Below, piece after piece: positions 52,942 through 63,622 of a stretch of DNA of 64,000 nt. Position 1 is the stretch's first letter. Every line of letters begins with the position of its first letter. This stretch comes from Dactylonectria macrodidyma. Lineage: Eukaryota; Ascomycota; Sordariomycetes; Hypocreales; Nectriaceae. The stretch covers positions 682,001-746,000 of the forward strand of contig JAGMUV010000028.1 of NCBI GenBank assembly GCA_020744425.1, given 5' to 3'. Under the pieces are notes generated by a model. The model saw only the letters and a program-made list of their open reading frames with translations. It was not told the DNA's origin and made no database searches. A program made the translations under genes and the position numbers.

Positions 52942-54261
52942 GGTGACGTGGAAACCAGTACCGAGCGCTGGAACAACGCAGAGAAAGACTGTTGAGAAGG
53001 GATTGAGGAACCAAAGAATGGTGAAGAGGTGAGATGGGTAAGAACAGGAACCTGGTGAGCGCCGGCTATTTAACGACTGGCCGATACCCCAACACCAGTT
53101 GCCTCACCGGCTGCCCAACTGCTCCTTGATTTGCGAAACCAACTCGTCGCCCGCATGTAGACTACATAAGTTTGCAGCACCATGTGTACTCTGAAACAGG
53201 TACCGTGACAGGTGAGTGATGAACCAAGGACGTGGCTTGCAGACAAGCGGGTCGACAAAACGTTATAGACCAATCACGGGCAACCACATAGTCCTCTATT
53301 GTCCTTGCTTCACCGTGTCTGACCATGCGCCCAAGCCACATTAAGGCAAAGACATAGCGTCTGTCGATGAGAGGCTAAGGTCTAGGAGCACGGTACATAA
53401 ACGCGGAGTCAAAAGAAACGTCACCAGCCAAACAGGGAGCCTTACAAAACGTCGCTGGCGAATCAGAAGCCATAGTCAACATCACCCCAGGAGCACACCA
53501 AGTTGTGCATTTGGATTTGAGGCTCAAATCTGGACACGAGGTGCCTAGACATGACAGCGGAGTCGAACAAAACCTCACCAGCCAAACAGAAGCCCGACAA
53601 AACGTCGCCGGCGAATCACCGTATGATTTCAACAAACGTACTATGTTGCTGTGCACGTTGTCAGTCAGATCGCCATCAAAGCCGCTCACACGCTCGGTCT
53701 GGGCCGTCTAGTCTACGAGAATGAATATGCCTTAAGCCTTGAAACTACCCCGACAACCATGCCCATGTCATAATCTGAAGTCAGATCTTCCACACAAAAC
53801 GTCGCTAGCCAATGGGGGACCTGTGTCTGTGTCATGATGTCAGGCGTCAGGCGCGGCCTCAACATATGGGACTCTTTTCACCCATGTCTTTGATCTGACT
53901 CTTCAGACTAGCCTGGGTAGATGGGATTTGCGATTGTCTGACTTGGTTCCCTCGTACTTCAGGGCGGGGCATGCTGGTCAAGCTGTAGGTTGATTCGTTG
54001 CCCAAGAGCACTGACCGACAGTGAAGCTGGTTGAGTGTGCTCTTTCTTCCACTTTTGCAGCCTACGCTTTCGGGCCCTTGCCTCTTTCCCCTCCCGCAAC
54101 CCTGCAACCGCCACCGCCCCGACAATGGCGGGTTCCAAAGCAGAGCTCACTGGCCTCGGGGCCATGCGCTGCAAAGCTACCACTTGGGCTGGCATTCTCC
54201 GATAAATCTCGTCGATAGCTGAGGAAAGGCACACCCTAAAAGTCTCGCGTCGCTCTCTTCC
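52942..54261. other. Spacer with a short direct repeat
   Basis: No supported gene. Two imperfect copies of a roughly 60-bp unit lie at about 53404-53465 and 53560-53622 (CACCAGCCAAACAG, ACAAAACGTCGC, GGCGAATCA); a further ACAAAACGTCGC word occurs near 53798. A minus-strand frame at 53959-54234 with a Lys/Arg stretch is unassigned. Confidence 0.4.
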
Positions 54262-54930
54262 TCAACGCCGACCAAACATAGCTGGTGACATATCCATTAT
54301 GTGCGAGTGCATGCCTCCTGCTCTGCCCTGCTCCATTGCGACCATCATCTGCCTCATTGCCGTCCCATTTGTCCCCCCCGGAGCTTGAACGTACACTGCC
54401 TCGGCAAATATGCGAAGCTGCGTCGGGAATCGAGAGTTGCCGTAGTTCTTAATGATGTCGCTCTTATGCATAACGCTTTGCAGGTCGTACCACTGCGACG
54501 GAGTCATACTAAGTAGCTCGCAATCTGTCTACTTCTTGGCATCCCACTACGCTGGCAGCAGACCAGGACAAGCTACGACGCGCTCCAGAAAGCGCTGGAA
54601 GCTATATAACCCGTTGGCAGCGCCGCCATAGATGCTATCTGTGTCCGCCTCGCCTTCCATTGTACATGTCCTCCACGCATAAGCGGTAAGCGTCGATGAG
54701 CAGCCCATAGACATCCTTCTCAGATCGGTCATGGAGCCAAGTGCTATTATCAAGGCGAGTGAAGGGGCAGGCGACACCTTGTTCCAACCCCTTCGGAGGC
54801 GATAAATTTGCGGTTGTAGCCCCATCTGAAACCGATGTCGTGGCGTCGGCTTGTCTGCTACAAATCTTCTTGTGGGCCTTCCAGTCTGCCTTTTGGCAGT
54901 CCCTAGAGCAGAACCGGTAGTATATTGCAA
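54262..54930 (-). pseudogene. MYND zinc-finger protein, 5'-truncated and decayed
   Basis: The surviving part starts inside a MYND finger (YRFCSRDCQKADWKAHKKIC), a protein-interaction zinc module, and continues with the family's downstream part (YGLLIDAYRLCVEDMYN). A one-base shift near 54658 leads to EGEADTDSIYGGA and FQRFLERVVACPGLLPA. Two stops then interrupt a single frame, at sites fitting Trp and Gln (TGG or CAG to TAG), before WYDLQSVMHKSDIIKNYG and PGGTNGTAMRQMM, which end at 54262. The first zinc-binding Cys pairs are absent; sequence before the finger is AT-rich and unrelated. Confidence 0.8.
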
Positions 54931-55450
54931 TATACCCCATATGATAGTTATGGACTTTCTCATACTGTAACAATATAATATGAAGATTTTGATATTGTGA
55001 CAATGTAATATGAGGATGTCCATATTTGCAATGTATTATTTATGTTGGGTTGTCAATCCTGGGGCGAATTCGCCTCTTGACGGTACGGTAGCCAGACAGG
55101 CCTTACCCTATGCCAGCCACAGGGGTACTTGGCTTTTTATTGGCTGGCATTCACTTCGACACACGTCTTTGTTGACAGTCATTCCTAACACCGGACCACG
55201 TGTTGCATCTAGCGGATGGAATGATCATATGTGTGAGAAGCTCTTGGTATTCTTCCTATCTAATGAGGGTCTTTGGGTCAGTCTTATAGACGAAGAAAAT
55301 GATGATGACCTCGAATGACCTCGGACAGCCGAGACGCTCCGGATGCTTCGGGGTCTTTGGCTTTATCTAGCTATTGTCCTTAATGAAGGGAAAACTAGGC
55401 TGCTGACGAGGCAAGTGGCGATGGACACTTATGATGATGAACGAAAGGCT
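54931..55450. other. AT-rich junction and spacer
   Basis: Around 54950-55020 two imperfect 25-bp direct repeats (GTAACAATATAATATGAAG and GTGACAATGTAATATGAGG) lie where the MYND gene breaks off, perhaps part of an inserted or recombined element. A plus-strand frame 55010-55318 has no recognisable feature. Confidence 0.35.
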
Positions 55451-55934
55451 TCACTTCCGCAATAGCCGTTGAAATCCGATATCCCGATATATGTGACACT
55501 GTAGAATGGCAACCAAATCGAGTATATGACGCATCATCTTGACTTCGTTGGGTCCAAATCTCAAGTTATAAATCTCCTGGCGCTGTCGTGGTCGGAAGTG
55601 AAGAACCCTGAATATAAAAACAGATGAACCTCTTCCATGTGTCAACATATCGCTTCAGACAAGATACAATGCGAAATTCATGGAGCCAGAATTCGTCTCT
55701 CCAATAGGTATTTAGCCAGCATCGGGATCTATATGACGTCTTAGCCAGCGTGAACGTGGCCCGATCGATCATGAGGTCGACACCACGGAGTACAACTCGT
55801 ATCTGAGCCTCAACCGCAGCTGAGCTCCGAAGCTGGGTATCCTGCCATTGTCCTAAGAGATAGACTTCGTTCCACGCCAGTCCAGGCTGTTGCGCTGCTG
55901 CGACAATGATGTCCAGTGGTCGATTGTGGAACAA
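55451..55934 (-). CDS. Hypothetical protein, uncertain
   Basis: Two overlapping frames (55934-55566 and 55648-55451) read like one protein joined by an intron or frameshift: MFHNRPLDIIVAAAQQPG, LRGVDLMIDRATFTLAK, then EIYNLRFGPNEVKMMRHI. I do not recognise the family. The content is richer in ordinary helices than random frames, but this could be chance. Confidence 0.25.
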
Positions 55935-56453
55935 CCGAGGCCAACCTGTATGTCGCAGTCAAGGAGCCGTTTCTCTCTGTTCAATGCCCTGAAATTCGTC
56001 AGGCTGAGGTTCCTGAAATGGCATGTTTTAGACGGCGTATCTGCCTAGGCAGGTAATTCTAGTGGATTACACAGCTGATTATGACGATGATTAATAGAGA
56101 GAGTTGTGGAGCTGGTTGCGTGTGTGACAATGTTTATGGCGATTTTCTTTAACGCATTCCTTACGCGTTCGCGCGACGCGATCAGTGAAATTACTATTAG
56201 TTAATGTGATAACTACTTGACATGTAGTATGGTCTAGTTTAGCAGGGCTAAAGACGTTGGAGGTTGGAGACGAGAAAAAGCAAAACTGGTGATGATTGTA
56301 GCAGGGAAGGAAGGTGGTGACCAATGAGAAGGGCGGACTGTCCACTTTTAGTGAAAAGATAGTGTCGCACTGAGCGTGCTTAAAGGGTTAAAGTGAGACC
56401 GCGCATAGGGATGTAGGATTGATGAGCATCTCTGTCCTTCGATCACCCTCGTT

Positions 56454-57059
56454 TTATAGAAGGAGAAGAGTTCCAAGCAACAGGGGCCCAGTTGTAACCA
56501 CTAGAATCACGGTAGCAAGCCCTCCCGCGACCGAAAGCAATCCGTTTTCAAATGGAACTCGGTCTACTGTCTCGGGAGACGTGAGCGATCGATTAAAGTT
56601 CAGCGGGTCGAGCTCGAAAACCAAATCCAGGAGATACCCATTTGGCGCGGTCCAGTTGAGAATTGCAGTACAAATTGTGTTGTTAACGTTCTACCAAGTA
56701 TTGAACACTTATCAGCATTTGACGGAGGTCTGTGTCGTGGAGAGAATCCTTACCGCTGGCGCAATACAAAAGTTGAGCAACAGCAATCGATTTGCCCATA
56801 TCAGAGCTTCGTATACCAGCCAAACTCGCTCACCTATCAGCCAAAGACGGTCGGCGATACGATCCAAGGCTGTCGTGTCCTTAGCTATTCTGACAGCTTC
56901 CCACCCGGCGAAAACCCCTGAGATGGTGAAAGCGAATGCTGCGATGGTGAGGATGAAAATGAAGCGCTTTCCGGCAGTATCTAAATGCCGACAAACCCAA
57001 TCCCAGCAAACCATCAACCGCTTAAGTGGGGGGGAGTCAACTTGGTCGTGGGTTGCCAT
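56454..57059 (-). CDS. Small predicted membrane protein
   Basis: Exons 57059-56754 and 56690-56454 joined by a 63-nt intron (GTAAGG...TTGGTAG) give 180 residues. Segments: a polar N-terminus; hydrophobic RFIFILTIAAFAFTISGVF at about 32-50; a central helix with ALDRIADRLWLI; a second hydrophobic stretch ALIWANRLLLLNFCIAPA; an outside-like loop with NxT/S sites (NVNNTIC, NWTAP, NRSLTS); and a C-terminal transmembrane segment (LATVILVVTTGPLLLGTLLL). No family recognised. Conservation of frame across the splice supports it being real. Confidence 0.6.
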
Positions 57060-58416
57060 GTCGAATGCGATGAAGTTTGGGTGTTTTAACGTTGGGTGCG
57101 GAAAGTTCGGGCAGAGATGAAATGAGTGGCTTGGAAGACTGGAAAACTGATAATAATGGCGGTTTCTCTCTTCCCTCGCGATCTATTTAACCAAAATTGT
57201 TGTAGACTTGATTTCCTCAACGGCCATGTTGGTTGACTTTCGTGTGTGCCTCGGCGCTACTAGCGTTACGGCTGAATTTGTGGTTGTTTTGCAACCTCTA
57301 CGATTGGAATGCGTTCCCCTGAGCTGCAGGAACAAGGGGCCTTGCGCAGTGAAGCAAATACTCAACGGGAAATGCTCTCTACATAAGTTTTGAGAAAGGG
57401 TCGAGTCAAAAATGATGAGCGCCACCAACATCACCCCCCTAAAGTGTATGTCAACGGAAAACGACTTGGGAAGGCATTTCAGCTAAGGTTAGAGCTATGT
57501 GAGGGACGGAGCACCTGGCCACGCGGACGAACTGGCAGCGCTGGTTGTCTTAGCTGCTCCCACCGTCAACGTCCTGCATGGTGCTGTGCCTGTTTCCACT
57601 GCCTTCTGCCCGGCTCTCGCCCGTGATAGATATATTACCGCGTAAATATAAATTTCTTAATAAAAACAGCATGGCTTGCGGGAGTGCGCTCCAAAGGCGG
57701 GTAGATGTCGAAACCGCAGTCCGTTGATAGCGGTTGAGGTCTGCTGTAGCTCTATTGTTAGTGGACCTCCTAGCAGTTACATTGTCCTGCCTAAAATTCA
57801 CTGTGCTTTAGGCACGGTGGTGGGCCAAACAAATGGCTCCCCCCCGAAACTTTAAATACGAAAATCTGCCTGGCCGCTACTGTATAAAGGAAAGGGGGTG
57901 GTGGCTGTTTCTGGCTCGCAATGTCTGTAGACCCTGTTCCTAAACATGTCCACCTCTTGATATTTAAGCATTGTGGCAGCCTCGAGTAGTGTGTAATTTG
58001 AGTGCACTGCCACCTCCTGGATTGATGGCTCAAAACCAAGAAACCTGTGGCGGTGGCTGTGATGCCGGCAGGCCTCCAACAGCTCTGTGGTCTCCGTCAA
58101 AGACGGCTACTGCTCGGGAGGCGCCCGCTAAGCCGCGAGCGGTTGTGTTTCAAGCACGGCCATGGCACAGGTGTGCAGCTGCCTCGATGCCATGGACGCC
58201 TGTGCAAGAAGAACAGCGCCATTGAGTGATGAAGCAAAAAGGGGGAAAGGCGCCACCTACGCCAGAAGGCAGCTGAACATTCGCCATTCAGATAATGGAA
58301 GACCTTCACTGCCATTACCTCTGTCGCTTCCTGTTCATTTAAAGATATTAATGTCCGCAAAATACAATATTCACTTTAACCTGGCGACAGCCATTCCACT
58401 AACAGACCACTCCATC
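57060..58416. other. Spacer without recognisable gene
   Basis: The HET gene's frame is open back to 58162 but that part has no homology. Minus-strand frames at 57791-58100 are unassigned. Confidence 0.35.
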
Positions 58417-60474
58417 ATGGTTTCCAACAGCAATCTTCCCCTATGCGGCAAATGCGCGGCGCTCGACCTCGACCCCAATTCAATACAGCATATACTAAAG
58501 GAGAAGCTAAGGCCTCTTCCTAACTTGGAATGCGATTGGAAGACGTTCTCTCATCACATCATGGACTTCGGTGTCGATTCGGACTACTCGCATCTACAGC
58601 CTTGCGGGCTCTGCAACTATCTGTTAATAGCAGCTTGCGGTTGGCCCATAGAAGAATGGGGGGATGAATCAGCAGTAATTCGTGAGCCGGGTAGAGGGCC
58701 CTTCGGGCTTTACGCCATACCTCGAGGTCCGCTCCTCACATTTGGGTTGCTAGGCCCTCGACAGACCCCTAGCACCACTGACCGATGGCAACCAAGCTGG
58801 AAGGAGTGTGACGCCTTTGTCTTGGCCATCATTAGCAATCGGACCCGGATTCCCTGTGACCGGGAACTTCACGCCGCTCAAGAATTTGGATGTCTCTTCT
58901 CTGTGGCACCCACGCAGCAAGATGAAAGCGAAACGGCATCGGTGCGACTGATTGAAAGAGACACCATCAGCTACGACATCATCAAATCATGGGTCGGAGT
59001 CTGTGTGAGGGACCACACACGGTGCGCCACCCTTACCAGCTCAAGCGACGTGCCGGAGTTCAAGCTGCTGGACTGCGAAACATTGACAATCGTTAATGAT
59101 GTGCCGGATGCGCCGTACGTGGCACTGAGTTACGTATGGGGAACAGGCGAGATCATCGGCAATGGCCTGCCAGAGACGCTCCCCGAGGTGATTCAAGACG
59201 CTATGACGGTGGTGCTCAGGCTCGGGCTCAAATACCTCTGGGTAGACAGGTACTGCATCTTGCAGAGCAGCACCGCCCATAAGATGGCCCAGATTTACAA
59301 TATGGACAACATTTACGGGAATGCATCCCTGACCATCATTGCCGCCGCGGGGGTAGATCCCTCAAATGGCCTTCCCGGCGTGGGAAAAAGGCGCCAGGCG
59401 CCACAGCATGCACTGAGGCTAGGAAAGTTGCAACTCAGGGTAGTCCAAGATCATCGGCAAGCCATCGCCAAGTCAAAGTGGGCGACTCGTGGCTGGACCA
59501 TGCAGGAATCCTGCCTTTCCCGGCGCGTCCTTTACTTCACCGATGACGAAATGGTCTTCGCCTGCAGGGAGATGTTCTGCACCGAGTCGCTCGACCTCCA
59601 GTTCCAGCTCGATCTCGATACTATAGCGCCGTCCACAGCGATTCCCTGGCCAGTCTTCCACTGCAGGAAGGGCGTGACAATGATGATCGAAGATTACAGC
59701 AAGAGAGATCTTACCAATCCCAAAGACGGGTTGAATGCCATAACTGGAATGTTCAAGGCTTGGGTCAAGTCAAAGAGTGGAAGGCACCAGTACTGGGGAA
59801 TTCCGTTGGCAACCCACTCTGTCTTTGCGACCAAGTCGTTCCTCGCCGGGCTGTTCTGGCAGCCAGATAGGTCGGAATCCCCGCGAAGACACAAGAGGCG
59901 ACGAGGTTTTCCAACCTGGTCCTGGCTCTCAATTGCTGGACCAGTCTCCTTTGGCCCTTGGCTCGCAGATCCCGACGCTGGAGCAACAGTGTCTGTCGAG
60001 CAGCCTGACGGAAGCATAGTCCCATTCCAGAGTTTTCTCAGCAACATGACTCCTGACCTCGGAGCCTCGGAGTGGTCGCCAGCCATCCACGTACAATGCT
60101 TTACGTTTCAGGTTGGCTGTCTGCGTGAGATGACAGACGAAGAGAACGTATGGTATTATCTCGCTTTGGAAAGCCAGGAACAGCAATATCTTGGCTCCTT
60201 GGAGTTCCGGCCGGACGTTGGGAGCGATATCGAAGAACTCGCTTCTGAGAAGAGTTTCACATGTCTATCCCTCAGCCACTTGGATTCCCGCTCCTGTGTC
60301 ATCGTCACCCGAGAGAAGGAGGGTTCCTTCGAGAGAATCGGCCTTCTGCAAATGTCGGCCACGCGTGGTCTAGGTAATGGCCAACCGAACTACCGGGAAA
60401 GAACGGTTCGCAGTGCCTCAGGCTCGCTCTTTAAACACATTCCAACTACGAATCGGACTGTCCGCTTGGTTTGA
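58417..60474 (+). CDS. HET-domain (heterokaryon incompatibility) protein
   Basis: Single-exon gene, 685 residues from the ATG at 58417; in-frame ATGs at 58351 and 58162 would add poorly conserved sequence. A Cys-containing N-terminal part (CGKCAALDLD, CGLCNYLL) leads to the HET domain, with all usual blocks: YVALSYVWGTG, LKYLWVDRYCIL, MAQIYNMDNIYGNASLTIIAA and WATRGWTMQESCLSRRVLYF. After it come FPTWSWLSIAGPVSFG and a C-terminal region without known domain. HET-domain proteins trigger cell death on non-self recognition in fungi; related to TIR-like folds. No ATPase partner domain is fused. No lesions are seen. Confidence 0.93.
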   Translation: MVSNSNLPLCGKCAALDLDPNSIQHILKEKLRPLPNLECDWKTFSHHIMDFGVDSDYSHLQPCGLCNYLLIAACGWPIEEWGDESAVIREPGRGPFGLYAIPRGPLLTFGLLGPRQTPSTTDRWQPSWKECDAFVLAIISNRTRIPCDRELHAAQEFGCLFSVAPTQQDESETASVRLIERDTISYDIIKSWVGVCVRDHTRCATLTSSSDVPEFKLLDCETLTIVNDVPDAPYVALSYVWGTGEIIGNGLPETLPEVIQDAMTVVLRLGLKYLWVDRYCILQSSTAHKMAQIYNMDNIYGNASLTIIAAAGVDPSNGLPGVGKRRQAPQHALRLGKLQLRVVQDHRQAIAKSKWATRGWTMQESCLSRRVLYFTDDEMVFACREMFCTESLDLQFQLDLDTIAPSTAIPWPVFHCRKGVTMMIEDYSKRDLTNPKDGLNAITGMFKAWVKSKSGRHQYWGIPLATHSVFATKSFLAGLFWQPDRSESPRRHKRRRGFPTWSWLSIAGPVSFGPWLADPDAGATVSVEQPDGSIVPFQSFLSNMTPDLGASEWSPAIHVQCFTFQVGCLREMTDEENVWYYLALESQEQQYLGSLEFRPDVGSDIEELASEKSFTCLSLSHLDSRSCVIVTREKEGSFERIGLLQMSATRGLGNGQPNYRERTVRSASGSLFKHIPTTNRTVRLV

Positions 60475-60483
60475 CAGCAACAT

Positions 60484-60738
60484 AAAGCAACACTGCGCAT
60501 CTTCATATCAGATCACAAGTGGAAGGACAACCAGCCGACGGAGGAGGAGGCACTCATGATCCTCAACCACGGCGACGACAGCGCCATCCCGGTGCCGGCC
60601 GTCTTCATGTTCGTGCCGGGCATGCCTGTCGTCGTCAACAATAACACGCATCAGGGCCTGAAGCTCGTCAACGGGCAACAGCATAAGACCTTTCGTCTCT
60701 TCGTTCCTCAAGGCATGAGCGACGAAGAGTTCTATTGA
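60484..60738 (+). pseudogene. PIF1-like helicase fragment
   Basis: An open stretch right after the HET gene encodes RIFISDHKW, TEEEALMILNHGDDSAIPVP and VFMFVPGMPVVVNNNTHQG then LKLVNG, a C-terminal region of fungal PIF1-type helicases common in Helitron-like and subtelomeric genes. The frame stops at 60738 after FRLFVPQGMSDEEFY. Only about 80 codons remain. Confidence 0.7.
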
Positions 60739-62377
60739 GCCCCAGCTGATAAAAAGAAATTAAAAATATACCTAGGAAGGCACTACTTAGGAGATATCAA
60801 ATATTCATTTATAAGACCAGGAGATCCCATTTGCGGCGTTGCGATGTAGTTGAAGTTTACAGTGCAGTGGATGATGTCGACAGTGGATCATGCGGAAGGG
60901 TCAGTGCATGCGGAGGGGTTAGTAGGCGAAAGGGTCAGATTTAAAGTTCTGATGGATCCGATACGGTCAAATCAACCAGGGTAATAGTGATCAATACGAT
61001 AGAGACCAAATACATGATGGTATTCACGGCGCCGCGCTGCAAGCTCCTCAGCGCTAATAGAAAGACGAGGCTGGCTGGGCAGAAGAGGAAAAAGTGAAGC
61101 AGTAACAATAGGAGTAGTAGGTAGCGAGATCTTGAATGCATATACTTGAATCCGATAATAGTTCTTCTCTCGTACGACACTCGAGAGGGCCAGGAATTGC
61201 ATTTGGGCTGGTGGCCGTGTGGCCGTGGAGAGGAGTGAATATTGGAAGGTGCTGAGGGCACGGACGTGATTTAGCGGCGTTGTGGCGCTAAGCGGCTGAA
61301 TCCACCACCAAGAGGTCACCGTGGATATACCACCTAACGGGGGGTTGAGCTGAAGTGAAATGACGAGACCCCCCTAGTACTGATACTGATGTCTGATGAT
61401 CATCATGTCTTCTGTCCCTTCCGGACCCCTCACGCGAAAAGAGGGGCCCGGGGGCAACAAGGAACAACATCAGACATCAATATCAATAGGATATCTTTGG
61501 TCTCCACATCGTTTGATCCCTATGACCCTGATCGAATTGACCGTATTGGATCCAACAGGATGTACAGGGACTCAGAGCGGGGATCATATGCAACTCAGAA
61601 AATAAACACACCCAATCAGACGCCTCACAGAATCAGGGCTCGCGACAAATGTAACCCAACTCAATGCAAATCATGTTGTTGAGTTTGTCATCAATGACGA
61701 ACAAGTTGGTTGAGATGCATCGAAACCCCGCAACTCGCCCATCGTCTTGAACCCTTTCCCTTTTTTTTTCTTTTCCGGTGTTGGCATTGGACCTTGGAAA
61801 TGCCCCAAAAAAATGTGTCGCTAAATGCGTGCTTTATCAATGTGGAAGCACCTCGCGCTTGTCCCGTGATGGGAGAGTTCCATATGGGGCGAAGCACAGA
61901 CTGAAGGCTTGTGGGCACGGAGGAGAGTGACGTAGAGATTTGGGTATGTTGTTGGATGTATAATGTGCTCACTGCAACGCTACCGGGCGGCTTCCGACAA
62001 AAATCTTAACCCAGAACTTCATCCAATCCTGTTCTAAGCATTCATTTCAGGCCCATTCAAACTATGATTTAGCCATCTTGTCATTCATCCATCATCGCGA
62101 ACCGTATTTCCCTGAATTGCGGAGATTTCGGTTCGAAAATCGATAAACAAATAAAGCTTTAACAACTTTATCAGGTTTTCTTATCCAAAATCTAGAAGAA
62201 ATTGCACTAGAAGTCGGCTGCATTGACCAAGTCAATGACCTGCTGATTGGACTTAGCCATACGGGGTAACCATTGGCAGCCATAAACTGGACAGGTTTTC
62301 AATATAAGAACCGCAAGCGTCCGGAACCTGGACCTCTGGAAACGCCGAATCTGCAGCCCTTCAAAAATACAACAAAT
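60739..62377. other. Spacer of 1.6 kb without recognisable gene
   Basis: No domain-bearing frame. A TTTTTTTTTCTTTTCC tract lies near 61762. Confidence 0.35.
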
Positions 62378-62926
62378 ATGGTAAAAAATCACCCCGTCGA
62401 GAGGATCATACAATATGACTTCAAAGACCATGCCCTGCTAGAAGAAGCCCTTTCGGCAGCAGGAGCAAGTCTTTCAGTACCAATGAACGACATCGAGCGA
62501 CAAGGAAACAAAAGGCTAGCTTTGGTCGGCGATGCCTTGCTACGGCTGGTTATCGTTGATGATGGTATTGTGGCAGGGAAAACTACTGGCGGGTCAACCC
62601 ACCTTCTCTCGGTGATGCAGCTTATGAGTTTTGTAGCGAAATGTCAAGACATCTGTGTAGGAGACATATCGAATACGGCCCTGCAGAAGCTTCAAGAAAA
62701 GTGCCATCTTACACCATATATTCAAACGTCTCCGGCTCAAAAAGGCACCGTTACGGTGACCACAGGTGCGACCACTGTGGAAGCACTCGTCGGCGCAGTT
62801 TGGCTTGATTCCTGTCAGGATTATGCTTGCGTTCATCGAGTAGTTCACAATCTTGGTATCGGTCATGAACTTCTAAAGGATGATGAACATAGTTATGGTT
62901 CGGTCGATGGAGTAAGGGATAGGTAA
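62378..62926 (+). CDS. RNase III-fold protein lacking key acidic residues
   Basis: 182 residues from the ATG at 62378. The pattern follows an RNase III domain: YDFKDHALLEEALSAAG, then GNKRLALVGDALLRLVI in place of the signature NERLEFLGDAVL, and ATTVEALVGAVWLDSC in place of ADTFEALIGA. Of the four catalytic acids of the family, the signature Glu is Ala (LAL), the Asp of GDA is kept, the Asp before TFE is Thr, and the last Glu is kept. It therefore probably binds RNA or dimerises without cleaving. No dsRBD is visible. The upstream frame is open to 62273 but without ATG. Confidence 0.7.
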   Translation: MVKNHPVERIIQYDFKDHALLEEALSAAGASLSVPMNDIERQGNKRLALVGDALLRLVIVDDGIVAGKTTGGSTHLLSVMQLMSFVAKCQDICVGDISNTALQKLQEKCHLTPYIQTSPAQKGTVTVTTGATTVEALVGAVWLDSCQDYACVHRVVHNLGIGHELLKDDEHSYGSVDGVRDR

Positions 62927-63622
62927 ATAGCTTAGGATATGGTGTTTCAACTATTTGGGCCGTTTCTGACTGAGAGTTCATCACACGGGTATCTAAAAGA
63001 TATTTCTGATATGACGGCGCTCTAATATAATGCATGTCCCAAGCTGGGCCCGGTCGAACCTCCGTATCCGTCTCAGATCCGTTTCTACATATCGGCAATT
63101 CGAGTCACTCGTGCTGTCTTCTGGGACAAATATGCAGCGAAATCTTCCCGTCGTTACCATACACAACCACTCTTTCGCCAACCCCACTCTGTCGCCACGC
63201 AAAAAAAAAAAGCACCTAAACTTGTTAACTTCACTTACACGAAAGTTGGCCCAGATAAATAGCTACCTAAAAGAAACTACCTCTATTGATTATAGAAATG
63301 ATTGGAGGTAATTGTTTTGACTCTGTAAGGCTGTGCGGGGCACGCGATATATGTGAGGGAACGATTATGTGACTTTCATACTTTATGAATAGTCCCACTT
63401 TATGAATATTGTGTAAATAGCTTAAGTTAGAGCTTTCCTTAGGAATCTCTTTCTCTCCTTATAAACAATCATTTTACCCAAGTCGCACCCGACCTCGTTC
63501 GTGCTCTTGTACCGTCACAATATATGCAGGCCGTGCTCTTGAAATATTATCAGTTCAGTCACCAAGCTCCTCACCGCTCTTTCTCGTGTTTTTTAGTCTT
63601 TGTCTTTAACAGCGACAAAAAA
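62927..63622. other. Spacer without recognisable gene
   Basis: AT-rich towards 63400. It may contain the 5' end of the Fot1-like element, whose terminal repeat I could not identify. Confidence 0.35.

Noticed and set aside
53959..54234. Minus-strand frame of 91 codons with an Arg/Lys stretch
   Set aside because: No domain, no splice support, overlaps another open frame; could be chance.
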